The notes below the pieces were generated by a model. It searched no databases. It had not been told where the DNA came from and was given only the letters and a program-made list of their open reading frames with translations. The translations under genes were made by a program, and so were the position numbers. 64,000 nt of DNA from the NCBI RefSeq assembly GCF_028769735.1, contig NC_088172.1:90432951-90496950 (forward strand), written 5' to 3'. This DNA is from Zonotrichia leucophrys gambelii. Lineage: Eukaryota; Chordata; Aves; Passeriformes; Passerellidae. Below, one piece after another: positions 62,901 to 64,000 of the stretch. Every line of letters starts with the position of its first letter. Position 1 is the first letter of the stretch.

Positions 62901-64000
62901 TGCTCCTTGGCCCCTGTGTGAACAATTTTATTCTGACTGCCATATTTTTTCTGTGTGTGAGATAAAAGGAAAGGAAGAAGTAACTGGTGGCTGCTCATGG
63001 TACAGCAGCAACAGAGGACTTGTCCCTAAAGGGATCCCTGCCTGCTGTAAATCCAGAGCAAGGGACACACATCAGGATCAGACCTGTAGAGAAAAGATGA
63101 TCATAACATTGTGAGATCATCTTCTACGTGCACAAACAGACTGTCTTCTATAACCCTGAACTGGTGACTTTGGGGGTACAAAATCTTTTGTTCCTACCTG
63201 GAAAAAGCAACCTGCTAGAAATAAACAGAAGGTTATGCTGATTTTATAGAAGGCTGGGTTGTCTTTAAGGAATGCTGAGGAACGTGAACATTCCACATAT
63301 CCAGACAATCTTTCCCATCAAAGACTGAAAGGAAGAAAAAAAAGACAAAAATTAACACGCCAAGTAAGGCTCAATTCTTTCTCATCTGCCAGGTCTAAGG
63401 CCTTCTGTTTTGTAGGAGAAAAGGAAGTCTCTTGGAAGCTTGTTTCTGGAAGGCTATAAGGATCCTGTTGGAGAGGTCATGGGACCAGAAGCAGGCAAGA
63501 TCTAAAGCATAGCTGCAGTTATGGTTTGTCTACGTTGTCTTGTCATTAATTCTCTAGCCAGTCTTCTGGGGGATAACAGGAAACATCCAGATGGCAAATT
63601 CCATGCCGTAGACACATTCATATCCTTTCACATCTGTGACTGTAGCCTTGCAAAGAACAACATTTGAGATTACACCACACTTGAACCACAGGCAAGAGGC
63701 TTAGATCCCCAGCAGCACAGAGAATGATCATAAACGACTCAGTCTTAGTTACTCCACAACCAGTCCAACTTTGTAATCTCTACAAAACAATTAATTACTA
63801 TCAAAAGAATATGAACAGCCCAAAGCAGCTGCAGGGCTCTTCTGGGGCAAAGCAAGGGGTTTGCATTTGTCTTCCACTTATATCAGAATGGGAACAACCT
63901 GATGACCTAAGAAATGGAGTCATTTTTAATACCTGCTCTTTCTTCCCAGTACCTGGAGGGGTAGAGTCCTGCATGCCTCATCTCACTGGTTATCATTATT
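59996..64000. other. Non-coding sequence, no gene seen
   Basis: The block has AT-rich unique sequence with a T-rich tract at 62152-62169. A 100-codon plus-strand ORF (61847-62149) overlaps a 90-codon ORF on the other strand in a locally GC-richer patch; neither shows a domain. No promoter, exon pair or repeat family was recognised up to the window end. Confidence 0.55.
62152..62169. repeat. T-rich tract
   Basis: Two T runs separated by a C. It is simple low-complexity sequence. Confidence 0.8.

Noticed and set aside
1..64000. CRISPR array, operon, prophage or bacterial system
   Set aside because: Base composition, lack of dense ORFs and the CR1/SINE content show vertebrate nuclear DNA; no regularly spaced repeats occur.

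Overview
The window looks like nuclear DNA from a bird, most likely a passerine. It is AT-rich and CpG-poor, full of short poly-A and poly-T tracts, and has no dense long ORFs. The repeats are avian: two clear CR1 LINE 3' ends (27341-27616 on +, 32485-32707 on -), an internal CR1 3' fragment (58894-59010 on +), and a tRNA-Ile/CR1 composite SINE of the TguSINE1 type (33293-33420 on -). TguSINE1-type SINEs are known from passerines, so this last element is the best taxonomic clue.

I found no protein-coding gene I can name and no rRNA, functional tRNA, CRISPR array, origin or CpG-island promoter. The window is best read as intergenic or intronic. A few stretches are more gene-like than their surroundings and are given as low-confidence candidates: a 223-codon minus-strand frame broken by one TAG (19136-19807); a 42-codon minus-strand frame ending in a clean transmembrane helix (14800-14928); an exon-like block with a strong 3' splice site and a CpG cluster (22662-22754 on -); a phase-0 150-bp exon-like block (48176-48325 on +); and a longer exon-like block (52425-52902 on +).

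An older layer lies under the avian repeats. About 310 bp on the minus strand (41520-41830) is a fossil of a CR1/L3-type reverse transcriptase, still readable around its FADD-type active-site motif. Six short stretches resemble the core of MIR/CORE-SINEs (about 9.5, 12.4, 21.1, 39.9, 57.3 and 59.9 kb). Such old sequence often survives only where substitution is slow or the copy has been co-opted.

The rest is AT-rich unique sequence with several blocks that read like conserved non-coding elements (13.5, 14.8-15.6, 20.6-20.9, 34.8-35.2, 47.2-47.6 and 49.1-49.3 kb), plus simple repeats, polypyrimidine tracts, a strong G-quadruplex motif on the minus strand (58256-58280) and several perfect palindromes. 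Conservation is inferred from composition alone; no alignment could be run. I did not find a new multi-gene system.
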